Shown in pieces: positions 1 to 11,567 of a stretch of 64,000 bases of DNA. The notes beneath the pieces were generated by a model. The model ran no database searches, was not told the origin of the DNA, and saw nothing but the letters and a program-made list of their open reading frames with translations. Within the stretch, counting starts at the first letter, position 1; every line of letters begins with the position of its first letter. Source of the DNA: Epiperipatus broadwayi. Its lineage: Eukaryota > Onychophora > Udeonychophora > Euonychophora > Peripatidae. Where the stretch lies: contig JAQFVV010000454.1 of the NCBI GenBank assembly GCA_028023455.1, positions 126,001 to 190,000 on the forward strand, in the 5' to 3' direction. The position numbers and the translations under genes were made by a program.

Positions 1-973
1 CTTTTGGAATTGGTAAACATTAGCAATTAGAAGAAATAACAAGATAAATACTCTCATCAACTTGGTAACTGGAATACCGTCAGTCTATTAGCTATCATAC
101 AATAAATTGTCACATGAGTTAGCATTAAAGTTATAAACAAGCCACGTGCAATTTTGAAGCATTTATTATATCATTAGTTTAGGAATTTATTATCTAGGAT
201 TCTTACCAACTTTCTAATTAATGAGAAATCATTTATCACAAGTCAATGAATAATCATTTATAAAGTCAGTAATAAGAAAGTCTAACAAAATCTTATCGCA
301 AATTAGAAAGATAACATTAAGGTGCTGTTATATTGTCAGTAATAGATTTTATAACCAATAGAATCAGAAAAGAAATTATGTTATGTTTTTTCATGTTAAC
401 AATGAAATGAATGTATACTGTCTTTGGTGTATATACCATGATTTTCTGAGTATAATGGTAAATTAGATAGTGTGATGTATTTACTGAAAGATTGTTGATG
501 AAGCAAAACACTGTATTTTTGTCTAAGCCTATTATATTAAAAGGTGTAAAATATCCTGAAATATCGAAACTATTGGAAATAGTGAAAATATTTGTAAAGC
601 ATTGAAAATTTAGTTAAGTGAATCACAAATGTTTTTGGGTGGAAAAAAGAAATTTGAGAAAACTAATGAAAATGATTAATATGAAATTTCAAGACCTGCA
701 TTAACAACTGTCTGGGGTAGAAGGAGTGCATATAAAATATGTTAAAATATTGATAAACGTAATTTTAATTGAATAAAGACCTAAATAGTAAATCATAAAA
801 GCTTAAATATTTTATGAGATGAAAGTGTTGCAAATAACATTAAAATATGAAATATTATTTGTTCTCTTTATTAATATTTTTATTATACTCTGTTAAATCT
901 AATTTTTTTTTAAAACTACCTTCAATATGTATTTTTATGTTATTATAATTATCCATTTTTTGTGGTAATGTAG
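1..973. other. AT-rich stretch without recognised feature
   Basis: No frame longer than chance, no repeat family shared with the rest of the window and no tRNA-like box was seen here. Confidence 0.5.
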
Positions 974-988
974 TATACTCATTTTAAA

Positions 989-1198
989 CCACTATACATC
1001 ACATGATCACTATCTCTTATACTAGCACATAATTGTTAATAAACAAGGCAAAACTCTCTATACAGTAGTGCCACCCTGTGTCCACCAGAGTAATCAATGG
1101 ATGCCAGAAGGCTTGTGCATAAAATTCCTATCTAGTGCTTACTCATCCAATATCCCCAGACTAGTGTGGCACTACTGTGTGAAGAGTTTTGCCTTGTT
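989..1198. mobile_element. Family B retrozyme-like element, truncated, with 15-bp target-site duplication
   Basis: A 210-bp insertion flanked by exact 15-bp direct repeats TATACTCATTTTAAA at 974-988 and 1199-1213. It carries inverted ends of about 33 bp (1042-1074 and 1166-1198) with a few mismatches. The body matches the family B copies at 37.5, 39.9 and 43.1 kb. The hammerhead is lost: only the stem III and 3' stem I part (about 1154-1167, read on minus) remains before the sequence jumps to the inverted end. Long exact duplications point to insertion of a reverse-transcribed copy rather than a cut-and-paste MITE. Confidence 0.8.
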
Positions 1199-1594
1199 TA
1201 TACTCATTTTAAATATATTTTTGGCTGAGTAGAATATATTTGTGCATATATCCAATCCTGCTTACTCTGAAGTAAATCATAAATAAATTATTTTGAGCAT
1301 AAAGTTAAAAGAATAAGTGGCAAATGAAAGTGTGTGTATATTGTAACATAATTAAAGTATCATAAAAAAAAATAGATATTACCATACCTGAGCAAAGGAG
1401 TCCAAATATCAAGATATTAAGTAAATTATTAATAACCAGTATTATAACTCAGGTATATGGAAATCACGTGAGGTGAGTACACTAGTAATTCAATAAAATA
1501 TAACTCAGGTATACAGGCAGTAGGTTTTATCCACTTTCATTCCTTGGTTTGATGTTAAGTGCATGTTTAAACAAATACTAAGTGAATATGGTCT

Positions 1595-1680
1595 AGCAGA
1601 GCGCCACTAGATTATCTGAATCTAGACATGGTTATATCCAATAACCTTTCACATGTACCGGGTTTGAATCCCTTCTTGGT
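1595..1680 (+). repeat. Possible tRNA-derived SINE remnant
   Basis: The segment ends in a B-box-like GGGTTTGAATCCC near 1660, preceded by a structured stretch, as in tRNA-derived SINE heads. No convincing A box or complete cloverleaf was found, so it is not called a tRNA gene. Confidence 0.3.
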
Positions 1681-1689
1681 ACTTTATTT

Positions 1690-3000
1690 ATAATAAAATA
1701 GAAGATTTTGCTTTTTGAGCCATATCACTATAAGCACTAATATTTAGGTAAAAGTAAAACATCTTTAAACCAAAGTGGAGTATATTAGACATAAATCATT
1801 TCTCAGATCTTAACATAACAAATGTGTTTTAATATTTTTATAAGTTCACTAGCTCAGATTATATATAACTAATTTAGGATGGCAATTCACTCATCCTTGC
1901 ATGAAATAGATGATGGGATGTGGTTATAATAATACTAAGAGATCACTAAATATTATAAAATCAATATTTATTTATGGCCTTTAAACAGTTAAACAGCTCA
2001 TTAATTAAAACGTTGATGATGATGATGATGATAATAATAATAACCATAATGACAAGGGTTTCAACTACAGCTCTAGGACTAAGCCTAAACATAAAACTAA
2101 ATTTTATGAAGAAATTCATAATTATTGCTTAATTTTAGCATATTTACTTATATCTTAAATAACTAATATTCAACCAGTGATGATGATGAATAATCACACT
2201 TAACAAAGACTACAATTAATGAAATATATACGCCTCGTTTAATAAAACAAACTAATATTTATTACTACATTTCTAACATATACATAAAATTTTCTAGATA
2301 AATATGAAAATTGACATGAATAATAATAATAATAATTGATTATATAACAATCCTCAGATTAATTTTAAGTTCTTCCCCCTTTCCCTTCAAATGTATTTGT
2401 ATTAAGTTGGACGTCACATTGACCATGATTTTCACTCCATGAGAAAAGTATTTAAAAAAAAATATCTGCTCATTGGCACACATACTTTAAAATCCAACAT
2501 GTAAATAGAATGTAAAAAAAAATGTTAGTAAAATTGAAAGAGCAAGTTTTAGAAACAAGTTTTAAATTATTTTCTCCCCCCTCTCTTCTACTTCTGAAAT
2601 GCTATACTTAATGAAACAAACTAACCTAATATTCTAACCACTTGTTACTCCACATTCAATCGCAATTATACGCATATAAAATATCATTATGTATGTGCGT
2701 GTTTTATCCCATGATAACAAAATATTATTCAAAACCATAATAATAATATATTAGTTAAAACTAAAATCATAATACCATAAAAAAAAATTGTTTTACACAT
2801 TAATATTGTAAAATTAATAAACAAATAATTTTCATACTTTCAAGGTCATTTATGAAGCTCAAAGTTATTATTAGTAAGACATTCTTGTTTTAATCGATCT
2901 GAATAGTCTTTAAAAGTTCTTTAAATAAAAATACACCACTTTATCGCTAAAATGTTTCTTAAGACTGATATCATAAAGAAAATAGATATAAAAAGTCATA
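1690..3000. other. AT-rich stretch with small microsatellites only
   Basis: Holds a GAT/AAT microsatellite near 2013-2042 and scattered AAT runs. No coding frame or shared repeat was recognised. Confidence 0.5.
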
Positions 3001-3004
3001 TTAC

Positions 3005-3135
3005 CGATCTTTTGTTTGTGGCGAATTTCCAAGGGTTCAAACTTGTCTATATTTCTGCAGCTACTATGTGGAACAACTCTTTCTTGAGGTGTATAACTAT
3101 TTAATGATGATGACTCTATTGAGGTTATTTGCTTT
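3005..3135 (-). CDS. Candidate internal coding exon of an unidentified host gene
   Basis: The minus strand is open across this interval, with balanced composition unlike the surrounding AT-rich junk: the peptide includes SLNSYTPQERVVPHSS and KFEPLEIRHKQKIG. The frame is followed at 3004 by a plausible 5' splice donor (G then GTAATA). Upstream an AG acceptor after a pyrimidine-containing stretch could lie near 3125-3140, but it is not strong. No start codon is needed for an internal exon and no family was recognised. It could also be a chance frame of about 45 codons, since no partner exon was found within the window. Confidence 0.3.
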
Positions 3136-3259
3136 AGGGACAATTGGAAATCATTATATTAAATTTTCTTCTCTTCCTGTCAAGCAGTGGATGAAAACAG
3201 CAGTTGTTTTCCCATTTGTAAATTTTCTTGAGTTTAAAATCAGTTGTTGTAACAATTAA

Positions 3260-4510
3260 TTGGACTTGATGATTAATATTTATCAGTAGATTAATTCATC
3301 TTCTTTGAATGCAGGTGAATGCTTTCTTCCTTCTATTAAAAACATCTTATTTATCTGGTCAGTTGAAAGGTGTAGAATATTATTTTAGACACACTTTTCT
3401 TTCCTATTGATGTGCACTTCCTCCAGATGGCAAATGGAATATACATATAATTTTCTCCCCATTTCTTATATTTTCAACATTCAAATTTGATAGTTTAATA
3501 ACTGAACAATCACAATAATAATCCTAATAATAATTCAAGACACTTTTTATATCCAATTTTAGCTACCTTAACCAACGAGATACATCACTTGCTATTTTTG
3601 GACAAATTTTTTTAATGATCTCTAATTTATTTTCAACCAAAGTATTTTTTAACTGAAAAGTTTAATCCTTTTTTCCAGACACTTTTGTTTAAAAAAATAG
3701 ACTCAATCCTTATTTCCTTTCTTTTCTTTTTTCTTTCTTTTTAACATCCAGGTAACACTTCAAATCTTTGAGCTTCCTTCTTTAGATCTTGATAAGACAA
3801 TTTCAAAAATTATAGTTCTGACCCATTATAAGCTTCCAAAGTGAAAAACAATTATTTACAAAAAAAATTGCTACAAAGATCGATATCTGATTAAACAGAT
3901 TTCCTCTTTTAACAAACAATTGTACTAAAAAAAATTTAACAGATTTAAACTTCCTTTCCAATATTTGGAAATGTAAAATTTTGTATGTAATGTACACACA
4001 CCTTCATTCTTTCAAATCATTCATAAACTAACCTTAAATAATATAATTGCTAGCTAGTAATATAACCCAATTATTTAATTAAACTTAACTTGTAAATCCC
4101 ACTTATAATTAAAGAAAACAAAATAGAAGTAGAGAATAAAATATTAGAATTGATCAAGCATAGGTTAGTTTTAAAGAAAGTTAAAATGTTGAATATTTGA
4201 AATATAAAACAATTAAATAATTGACACATACATTGCCTATATGTATGCATTATAACTTTGCTTTTTAAAGAAAAATTAAATATTAAATAGTTTAAATGTG
4301 TGTATTACCCTTCTATCAACACACAAACAAGTAAAGCATGTAATTGTTGACCCATTCTTTCTCTGTTTAAAGCTTTTACAACTGGACCTTGTAGGGTTTA
4401 AACTTGGATGCCCTACAACTTCCTTTATCGTTATATAAAATTGTGATGATGATTTTGTTTGACCTTTTCTACATGCACATTACTATAAATTTGGCTAGTG
4501 ACCAAATTGT
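3260..4510. other. AT-rich stretch without recognised feature
   Basis: Short frames here look random. No element ends, tRNA boxes or shared repeats were found. Confidence 0.45.
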
Positions 4511-4524
4511 AATGGCACAATATA

Positions 4525-4950
4525 TATAAAACTTGTTTTGTTTTTCATAAATGTACCTTTAAAGTTTTCTTGCAATGATATAGATTGCAGAAGCTTTGAT
4601 TATGTGGAGAAACTGAACTGATATCAGACCCACATAGCTATCTAGGTTGATAGGCTGAGTTTGAGGACATTTAGGTGTCTAAAAAATTCATGCTTGCAAA
4701 CTGATAGAAACGTTTTGCATAAACGCTTGGAGTTAATATTTAGGTCTAGTTTCTAACTCCTATCCCTTCACTGATGAGAGCAAATCATCTTGAAATCAGC
4801 TGATCTGAGGGTGAGACAGTGAATATTGACTCTGACGTTTATGTAAACAAATACGCTTGTTTGGAGGTCTTGGTAAAGCTCCATCTATTGATCATTAATA
4901 CAAGCGATAGCAGGTTTTTTACGTATATAAAACTTGTTTTGTTTTTCATA
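4525..4950 (+). mobile_element. Family D retrozyme-like element, about 1.06 units
   Basis: One unit of about 401 bp flanked by the same 25-bp sequence at 4525-4549 and 4926-4950. That terminal sequence also aligns with internal family D sequence at 36.8 kb, so it is better read as the start of a second tandem unit than as a target-site duplication. The unit carries a canonical hammerhead on the plus strand. It is related to the D copies at 36.4-37.2 kb in the segments before and after the ribozyme, but stems II and III have diverged. Confidence 0.75.
4765..4811 (+). ncRNA. Type I hammerhead ribozyme (family D, copy D1), canonical core
   Basis: Stem I CCUUCA (4765-4770) pairs with UGAGGG (4806-4811). 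The core CUGAUGA is at 4771-4777. Stem II closes as G·U, A-U, G-C with an eight-base loop. GAAA is at 4792-4795, the palindromic stem III UCAGCUGA at 4796-4803, and UC at 4804-4805 is the predicted cleavage site. Every conserved core base is present. The loopless palindromic stem III suggests action as a dimer. Confidence 0.85.
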
Positions 4951-5440
4951 TATATATATATTCTTTATTGCTATATTATGTATACATAATTTCCTAATAA
5001 ATTCTTTATATTGTGAAGTCAGTTTATTTTTTCTATTTTTACAAATGACTTATTAATAAATTTAATTATTATATAAACATAGCAGCATTTTTTATCAGTC
5101 TGTCTTATCTTTAATATACACATGTTATTCAATTATCAGCCTGATTATGAATATAATTGTATCATTTTAATATTCTGTGATGTTATAAAAGTCTACCTTG
5201 GCAAAAAAATGTGGAGTAACATACAAGTATAGGCTTTGATTTATTTTAAAATAAAAGCTGTGTTTTAATTAATAAATTATTCATGAACAATTAATTATTC
5301 AGTAATTAATCAAAATAATTGATGATATAGACATCAATATTGATGTATATAATTAATTTTTTATTAAAATTTTTATATCTACGTGTTTCAGGTATTTACA
5401 TAGAATACTGGTGTATAATATTCATTATTATAACTGAAAC

Positions 5441-5926
5441 AAACAGGCTTATTATATACCTGTGTTTACATATGTAATATATAGGGTTTCAGTTATTACA
5501 TAGTAGAGATGTCTGCCCGTCCCTTGTATATGTATTAAATGGATTATGCCCTGTACATGAGGGGTCAGATTGACCTTAGGTCAACATGGGTGTGACAAAA
5601 ATTTTGGCCTCAGGGTGGCCTTTGAGCATTTCATCATCAGATTTTCAATTGGATGGATGGTTGAAGAGTTGGAGTGTGTAGTAGATTGAAGCATGTCCAT
5701 TAAAGTATGAGGATTGGCTATCTTAATATATATCTGAGCACTTATAGCATATATGTGTGGAGATGGTAATCTGGACCAACTGATGATTGCTGGTTTAGTA
5801 TGAAATACCTATATTGGTGATTATTTATTTTTTCAACATATATGTGTTCAAGGGTATCAGTGTTATAAGATAGTGTGGAGAGTTGTGGGGCATGTGGAAG
5901 TCTGTGCTTATATATCCTATATATTA

Positions 5927-5930
<4 letters not shown>
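5441..5930 (+). mobile_element. Family A retrozyme-like element, one unit
   Basis: About one unit of family A, with the ribozyme on the plus strand. Landmarks shared with the copies at 16.2, 33.4, 40.9 and 59.6 kb include the TTATTATATACCTGTGT end, a TTGACCTTAGGTCAACATGG segment, a TCCATTAAAGTATGA segment, the hammerhead, and a tail near GTGTATCAGTGTTAT. No long ORF is present, so it is non-autonomous. It abuts an AT dinucleotide tract. Confidence 0.75.
5775..5818 (+). ncRNA. Type I hammerhead ribozyme (family A), canonical core
   Basis: Stem I ACCAA/UUGGU, core CUGAUGA (5780-5786), stem II UGCU/AGUA with one wobble, GAAA (5802-5805), then a stem III in which the usual UACGUA palindrome reads UACCUA. 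UA precedes the predicted cut. The core is intact; only the dimer palindrome is damaged. Confidence 0.8.

Positions 5931-5932
<2 letters not shown>

Positions 5933-5974
<42 letters not shown>
5933..5974. repeat. (AT)n microsatellite
   Basis: About 40 bp of uninterrupted AT dinucleotide directly after a family A element. Confidence 0.95.
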
Positions 5975-5975
<1 letters not shown>

Positions 5976-6079
5976 GGAATTATTAATTAAGATGTGATGA
6001 AACAAGTGAGAAAATTCTTCTATAGGTATCTGTTTGAGAAACAAAAAATATAATAGGGTATGGAGAGGGATTAAGTGCA

Positions 6080-6133
6080 TAGTATATATATATATATGTG
6101 TGAGTGTGTGTGTGGGTGGGTGGGTGGGTGTGT
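6080..6133. repeat. Compound TA / GT / GGGT microsatellite
   Basis: A TA tract followed by GTGT and GGGT repeats. Confidence 0.9.
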
Positions 6134-6613
6134 AAAAATGCTTCTCAAAAGGTATCAGAATCGTTACAGCTTTTATTTATATCCTTGTTTTGAAGATAAA
6201 TTCATAATAGAATAACCTCATTCATATGAATGACTCAGCACTTAATTACCTTGAGATGAGATATTTTCCATCATCATCAACTATAGTGGCCTAATATTTT
6301 TATATTTTTTTGCAAATTTTATTTAATAGTAAAATACATGGCTAATAACTATGTGACTATTGCCTAGGCACCAGCAGGTAAAATATAAAATGGTAATAAT
6401 TATTATCCTTTATGAAACAATACGACTCAAATGTACTTACTTAATCATTTGCCTATACCAGTCTGTGTTTTATATGAGGTTTTATTAATATATAATATTA
6501 AATATCTAATATATAGGGTATATGAGCACAGACTTTCACACAACCCACCACTCTTCACTCTATCTCATACACTGATACACTTGAACACATATATGTCGAA
6601 AAGATAAATAATC

Positions 6614-6657
6614 ATTAATATACGTATTTCATGATAAACCAGCAACATTCAGTTGGT
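6614..6657 (-). ncRNA. Decayed hammerhead (family A, left arm of foldback)
   Basis: GAAA, the UACGUA palindrome and stem II are kept, but the core reads CUGAAUG instead of CUGAUGA and the 3' side of stem I is changed. Confidence 0.5.
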
Positions 6658-6724
6658 CCAGATTATCATCTCTACACATATATGCATTATGCTCATGTTT
6701 ATGTGTGTAGAGATGATAATATGG

Positions 6725-6768
6725 ACCAATTTATGATTGCTGGTTTATCATAAAATACGTCTATTGGT
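6725..6768 (+). ncRNA. Decayed hammerhead (family A, right arm of foldback)
   Basis: Stem I ACCAA/UUGGU is preserved. The core reads UUUAUGA and GAAA reads AAAA, so it should be inactive. Confidence 0.5.
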
Positions 6769-6899
6769 GATTATTTATCTTTTCGACATATATAGTGTAT
6801 CAGTGTTATGAGATAGAGTGGAGAGTGGTGGGTCAAGTAAAAGTCTGTGCTCATATACGCTATATATTACATATATTGATTCAGGTATATAATAAACCC

Positions 6900-9030
6900 G
6901 TATTTCAGTTATTAATATTAAGTATCATAATTATAAAATTGTGAAAATATTTTTATAATATGAACATAAAAAATAAACATAAGGGCTTAATTTATTTACA
7001 TTATGTTTTAATAAATAATTAATATACTCAGTGAAGAAAAAATAATCAGATAAGATACAATTAAAAATATTGTTTTAACTGAAATATTAATATAATCCTC
7101 TTTTTAATAAGGATAAATAATATAAATTAATAGCCAAAAAGTTACACATATATTTGAGTGCTGTAAAAAATTAAGTGGATTAGTATATATTTATTTATTA
7201 GTTTTGCTTTTGATCTTTGCCTCTTTTAAACAAAATTTATAAATTAATAATCAAAAAGAATATTAAAAAATATCTCTCTCTTCTTTTATTACAAGTTCCC
7301 ATTTTTATATAAATATAACTGTAAATAATATATCTCATTATTTTATAAATTCAAATAAAAAAATATGAATACATTAAACTTTTCTGTTCATTCAATATTA
7401 TTGGTGTGTGTCCGCAGTTGAAGAATGCTTTCAGAAACAATATGTGAATTAAAGTTCTAAATTTTCATAATGGATAAAATATAATCATAATAATTAATTT
7501 CACAAAGATGATTTGGTAATCTTTTTGTTAACCATTTCCACTTTAATATCCAATTTCCACTTTAATATCCAATTTAATGCACGAAGAAACATTTTATTTT
7601 CCACTTAAAGAGATCTAAAATGATTTAGTTATTTCTCACAATTATGTATCTTAAAATGTTTATGATTCTTTATACATTACAATTTTTAATATGAAGATAT
7701 CCATTATTTATATATATATAAAAGACATATTGTGTGATTACTATAAAAAACGCTTCTTCCAAAACGTAAGCTTGTGGTTAAGACCTGCAGAGGTCCCTAC
7801 TATTGCATTTTTAGGCACACATTCTTGAGGTTACAGCCTTAGTAAATATTATTTAGTGTATATATATATATGAATGAGATTTGAAAATAATGGAGGTGCA
7901 TTAATTCTGTTAAATAAAATAATTAATTACAATGTCTTGGTCTACCAAGATAATTTGATATATATAAATTATATGTATTATAACAGATAGAAGTCAAGAT
8001 TAACTTTATTCCTTATCAAACCATCAAAGATAAATCTAATTTAAATGGATCATCATCAAAATAAAGAGTCATTCTCTGATTCAACTCTACAGAAAATTTA
8101 TTTTATGATCTTGGCTTATTTTGCTTTTCTGATAATTAGGAAATTTTCTAGAAGGTGTAACATTTTATCATCTAAAAAGACAGATACCCCACTTTACTTT
8201 TGCCTTGTGACACCCTACTTTTTATAATTATAGCTTTAGTTTTTGATTCACAACTCTTGCTTGAATACATACACTTGTTTAATATATGATTAATTGTATA
8301 ATTCAGAATAGAATACAAAATGACAATGGACCAAAAAAAATGAAACTGATTCAAATTCTCAAATAATTAAAATAAAAGTTTGAAATAAATTAATAGCATG
8401 AGAACACAGTAATTTAAAAATCATACAATTCCGTATCTTTAGAATACATGCATAATCATCAGGATTATTTAATGAAAACTTCTCGAAAATGTATTTCAGT
8501 TGCTTATCTTTCAAAAAAAGTATTAAACTGTAAACCTCTTCACTAGCAAAGCAGCCCTATTGAATATATAAAAAATTATGTTAAGTCACAAATTTTATTA
8601 TAACTTATGTTTGTATTATTCAAAAATGACATAATATATATTGTTTGAAACGTAAAACACCAAAGAATGTAATTAAACTGAAAAAATATAGCCATTGATA
8701 TTCAAAATAATAAAAAAAGAGTAAGTTAATATTTCTAATAATTATTTTTATATTATTTGATAAATTATAAATTTTCATGCATAAATATTAAAATTATATT
8801 TTTGTTAGTAGATTAGTTGCATTCATCATTAAATTTCTAATAAATTGATGTATAATAACACTTACCTAACGTAATCCATCACTTGAACATTTCATAGAAT
8901 AAAGATATTATCTTTCATTTTTCCTAATAGCCCTTCAAAATGTATTTTCATACAGGGGTTTACAATGAATATGTCATCCCAGTAACATTCTTTATAACAA
9001 GTAGTTAATATTGCTCAATCCACATTTATA
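6900..9030. other. AT-rich stretch without recognised gene
   Basis: Contains a small direct repeat near 7540-7580, a short GC-richer patch near 7745-7835 that I could not assign, and short frames at 8.0-8.35 kb that look random. Confidence 0.45.
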
Positions 9031-9034
9031 TTTA

Positions 9035-9685
9035 TATTTATTGATAGCAATAAAAAATATAGATATGATGAATATAAAGAAATTAAAATACCAATAGAGA
9101 AATTGAGAGAAATAGTGAGAATTTGTTGTAAGGAGATTACATTTGAGTTTAATGGAGAATATTATAAGCAAAATAAAGAATTACTAATAGGAGAGGCATT
9201 GAGTGGGGTACTTAGTAATATATATATATACGAAGAATATGGAAGATTTAATGATTAATAATACTAATGGTCCAATTTTTATGAAAACATATGTTGATGA
9301 TTATTAATTGATTTTCAACAAGAGCCAAAGGCAAATAGATATGTATTTTGAAGAGATTAATAGGTTAGATAAAAATATAAAATTTACAGTAGAAAAAGAA
9401 AATGATAATAAGTTATCGTATTTGGATAGTTTGTTAGAAAAATCATATAAAAATGGTAAATGCAGGATAGAGACATCTGTATATAAAAAAACTAACATAG
9501 ATAACAATATAACTAATTGGAATTCAAATATAGATATTAAATATAAAATAAGTAGTATTACTTCAAGAATATATAGAGCTTGAAATTATTGCTCAGATGA
9601 GGAAGATTATATAAGACAGATAGAATTAATAATTAAAGAGTTTAGAGATAATAAATATCCAGAAAGAGTTATAAAAGAAAATATA
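9035..9685 (+). pseudogene. PLE reverse transcriptase, C-terminal half (broken)
   Basis: This would reverse-transcribe element RNA at the target. The visible order is an EITFEFNGEYYKQ segment, an LIGEALSGVLSNIY segment (corresponding to the conserved GxPLSPxLAN region of RTs, degraded), the YVDDY catalytic motif near 9290-9305, and the thumb-side KYKISSITSRIYRA and CSDEEDYIRQIELIIKEF segments. A stop lies in the thumb near 9582. A frame change lies before YVDDY. The N-terminal RT half is not recognisable upstream, so the copy is 5' truncated. The reading continues past the insertion at 10300. Confidence 0.8.
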
Positions 9686-10299
9686 TAATGAGATATTATT
9701 TTATATAGCACTATGTTTTTTATGTAATAGTAATATTAGCAATTAACATGTACTTTAAAGATACATTATAAATTAATACTCTTAATTTTTCCAGACACGA
9801 GATATAGTATTTTAGAAAGAATGGAATGAATTCACCCATTCTTTCAACCCAAACATTTATGTATGGGCAAATCTTAAGTGTGTCGAATTAAGAGCATGAT
9901 GTTACATGCTCACTTTAAATTACATTTGTTATGTTTAACAAATGACACTTGCGAAATCTTTATAATTTACGAACCGAACTGTCATTCTTTTAGTTGAAAT
10001 TAAACATATATAATGAGATATTATTTTATATAACGCCATGTTTTTTATGTAATAGTAATATTAGCAATTAAGCAAATGCACTTTAACGATACATTATAAA
10101 TGAATATCCTTAATTTTTCCAGACACAAGATATAGTATTTTAGAAAGAATGGAATGAATCCATCAATTCTTTCAACCCAAACATTTATGTATGGACAAAT
10201 CTTAAGTGTGTAGAATTAAGAGTGTGAAGGTGTTACACAATCACATTAAATTACATTTGTTATCTTTAAAGCACATGTGCAATGGCTTAATTGCTAAGA
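9686..10299. mobile_element. Nested dimeric insertion inside the PLE, with 10-bp TSD
   Basis: The insertion splits the PLE reading frame and is flanked by exact 10-bp repeats AGAAAATATA at 9676-9685 and 10300-10309. It consists of two direct copies with a period of 325 bp (starts at 9686 and 10011), similar over roughly 270 bp. There is no coding frame, and no hammerhead core was found in it. The dimer-with-TSD layout resembles the retrozyme families but the sequence is unrelated. Confidence 0.75.
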
Positions 10300-10315
10300 A
10301 GAAAATATAAAAAAA

Positions 10316-10849
10316 TTGGAAGAGAAATTTAATACAAGTAATGGGATAGTAAGTAGAAAAAATAAAATAGATAAGAATAAATATATAGGTATTAAAACTT
10401 ATAATAATAGTATTGTAAAAAGTATGAATAGAATAATTATTAGAATTAACAAAAAGTTTAATAATGTAATAAAATTTAAGATAGTAAATAAAAGAAGGAA
10501 GAATATACTTAAAACATTAGATAATAAGTATGTAAGAAAAGTAAAAAAAAACATTAATGGTGTATATAAAATTGAATGCAAATCATGTAAAAGTAAAAAT
10601 ATAAAAACTAATTATGTGGAAGAAACAAAGAATTCAATTTATACCAGATTAATTCAACATAAATATGATAAGAGATCATCTATTTATTTTCATTCATTAG
10701 AAACAGATCATAGGTTTGAAAAAGATTGTATAAAAATGATTAATTACACAAATAATAGAAGGGATAGGAAAATTAAAGAGGCAATCTTGATTAAGAGTAT
10801 AAAACAAAGTCTTAATAGGGATTCTGGGGTAAAAACAATAATTTTATAA
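10316..10849 (+). CDS. PLE linker and GIY-YIG endonuclease domain (177 codons, 3' end of PLE ORF)
   Basis: This is the C-terminal part of a PLE polyprotein; the family's GIY-YIG domain nicks target DNA. The open frame holds a Lys/Asn/Ile-rich linker, then the endonuclease core: NGVYKIECKSC (GIY-like GVY), NYVEETKNSIYTRLIQH (YIG region, with the catalytic-type Arg in TRL), HSLETDHRFEKD, RRDRKIKEAILI and LNRDSG, all in the expected order. The YIG glycine is replaced (YVE), which probably impairs catalysis. The frame is closed by TAA. The codon choice is extremely A-rich, like the rest of the element. Confidence 0.8.
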   Translation: MEEKFNTSNGIVSRKNKIDKNKYIGIKTYNNSIVKSMNRIIIRINKKFNNVIKFKIVNKRRKNILKTLDNKYVRKVKKNINGVYKIECKSCKSKNIKTNYVEETKNSIYTRLIQHKYDKRSSIYFHSLETDHRFEKDCIKMINYTNNRRDRKIKEAILIKSIKQSLNRDSGVKTIIL

Positions 10850-10859
10850 ACAATTGTTA

Positions 10860-11449
10860 ATAATAATTAGAATTTGAAAAGGTTAAAAGAAAAAAGTTAA
10901 AGAAAGTGACAATAGAAGGAGTATTAACAAGTACAAATTTTGAATTTTTTTGTCAGTTGGGTTTTGGAAATAGAATTAACAAGAGGTAGGTAATTTTTTG
11001 TCATAAAAAACAAAAAATAATTTATAATGTGGGTAAAGTTAATTGATAGAAATATTTAATAAAATAAGACAAGATTAGAAGTTGATTTTATAATATAAGA
11101 AAAATGATAATAATATGCATTAAATGGTAAAATAAATGTTAAAATTATAATTATTATATTAAATAATATTTTAAAAAATAAAATAAAGTGATATAAAATA
11201 AATTAATATAAAATATTGATAAAATTATTTAAAAGGTAAAATAATAAAATGGGAAAGATTATTTATAAAGGTCATATTAAAATGTATAATTAATTTTGTT
11301 TATATTGTGTATTTAATTATGTATATCAATATGTGCATAAATGTATTAATTGTACAATTATATATTTGAATATTGTAGCTCTGATGATTACTGCAGGACA
11401 GTCAAAACTGTTAGTTTAATACAAATAAAAGTATTGATAAAGTGTCTAA
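10860..11449. other. Very AT-rich 3' flank of the PLE
   Basis: No frame, no recognisable terminal repeat and no hammerhead core were seen, so a PLE terminal repeat for this copy could not be placed. Confidence 0.4.
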
Positions 11450-11464
11450 AAAGGTGTAAATGGT

Positions 11465-11567
11465 GGTCAAGCATTGTTAGCCAAGAGATCATCGCAACTG
11501 CCTTGCAAGCAAGTAGTTGGATGCAGAGGGTTGTGGGTTCACCTCCTGGGTAATTCTATGACATATG
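11465..11567 (+). mobile_element. tRNA-derived SINE with 15-bp TSD
   Basis: The tRNA-like head contains an anticodon-stem hairpin with a TTGCAAG loop and a B-box-like GGGTTCACCTCC, and ends with CTATGACATATG. Exact 15-bp direct repeats AAAGGTGTAAATGGT lie at 11450-11464 and 11568-11582. The same head and CTATGACAYATG tail recur at 13.4, 14.6, 15.9, 17.5, 24.8 and 25.4 kb. Confidence 0.8.

Larger units (their letters stand above)
6505..6885. mobile_element. Family A foldback: two half-units head to head
   Basis: The left arm (about 6510-6690) and right arm (about 6703-6885) are inverted copies of the same family A segment separated by a short loop. The transcript of either strand would fold into a long hairpin. 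Each arm carries a decayed hammerhead facing outwards. Confidence 0.8.
9035..10849 (+). mobile_element. Penelope-like retroelement copy, interrupted by a nested insertion
   Basis: The order is RT C-terminal half, nested insertion (9686-10299), then linker and GIY-YIG domain. The RT part shows a FEFNGEYYKQ-type segment and an LSNIY segment. After a frame change at a TA run (about 9220-9235) comes KTYVDDY, the catalytic YxDD motif. Downstream the TNWNSNIDIKYKISSI and YPERVIKENI segments are typical of PLEs. Stops and frame changes show it is dead. This PLE is a different lineage from the P1-P3 fragments, judged by its C-terminus. Confidence 0.85.

Noticed and set aside
1042-1198. Cut-and-paste MITE with 33-bp terminal inverted repeats
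   Set aside because: The 15-bp direct repeats lie outside a larger block (989-1198) and other copies vary in length and phase, which does not fit a transposase-defined element.
5625-5650. CTGATGATGG string (minus) conserved in family A
   Set aside because: It looks like a hammerhead 5' core but no stem II or GAAA follows, so it is only part of the family sequence.
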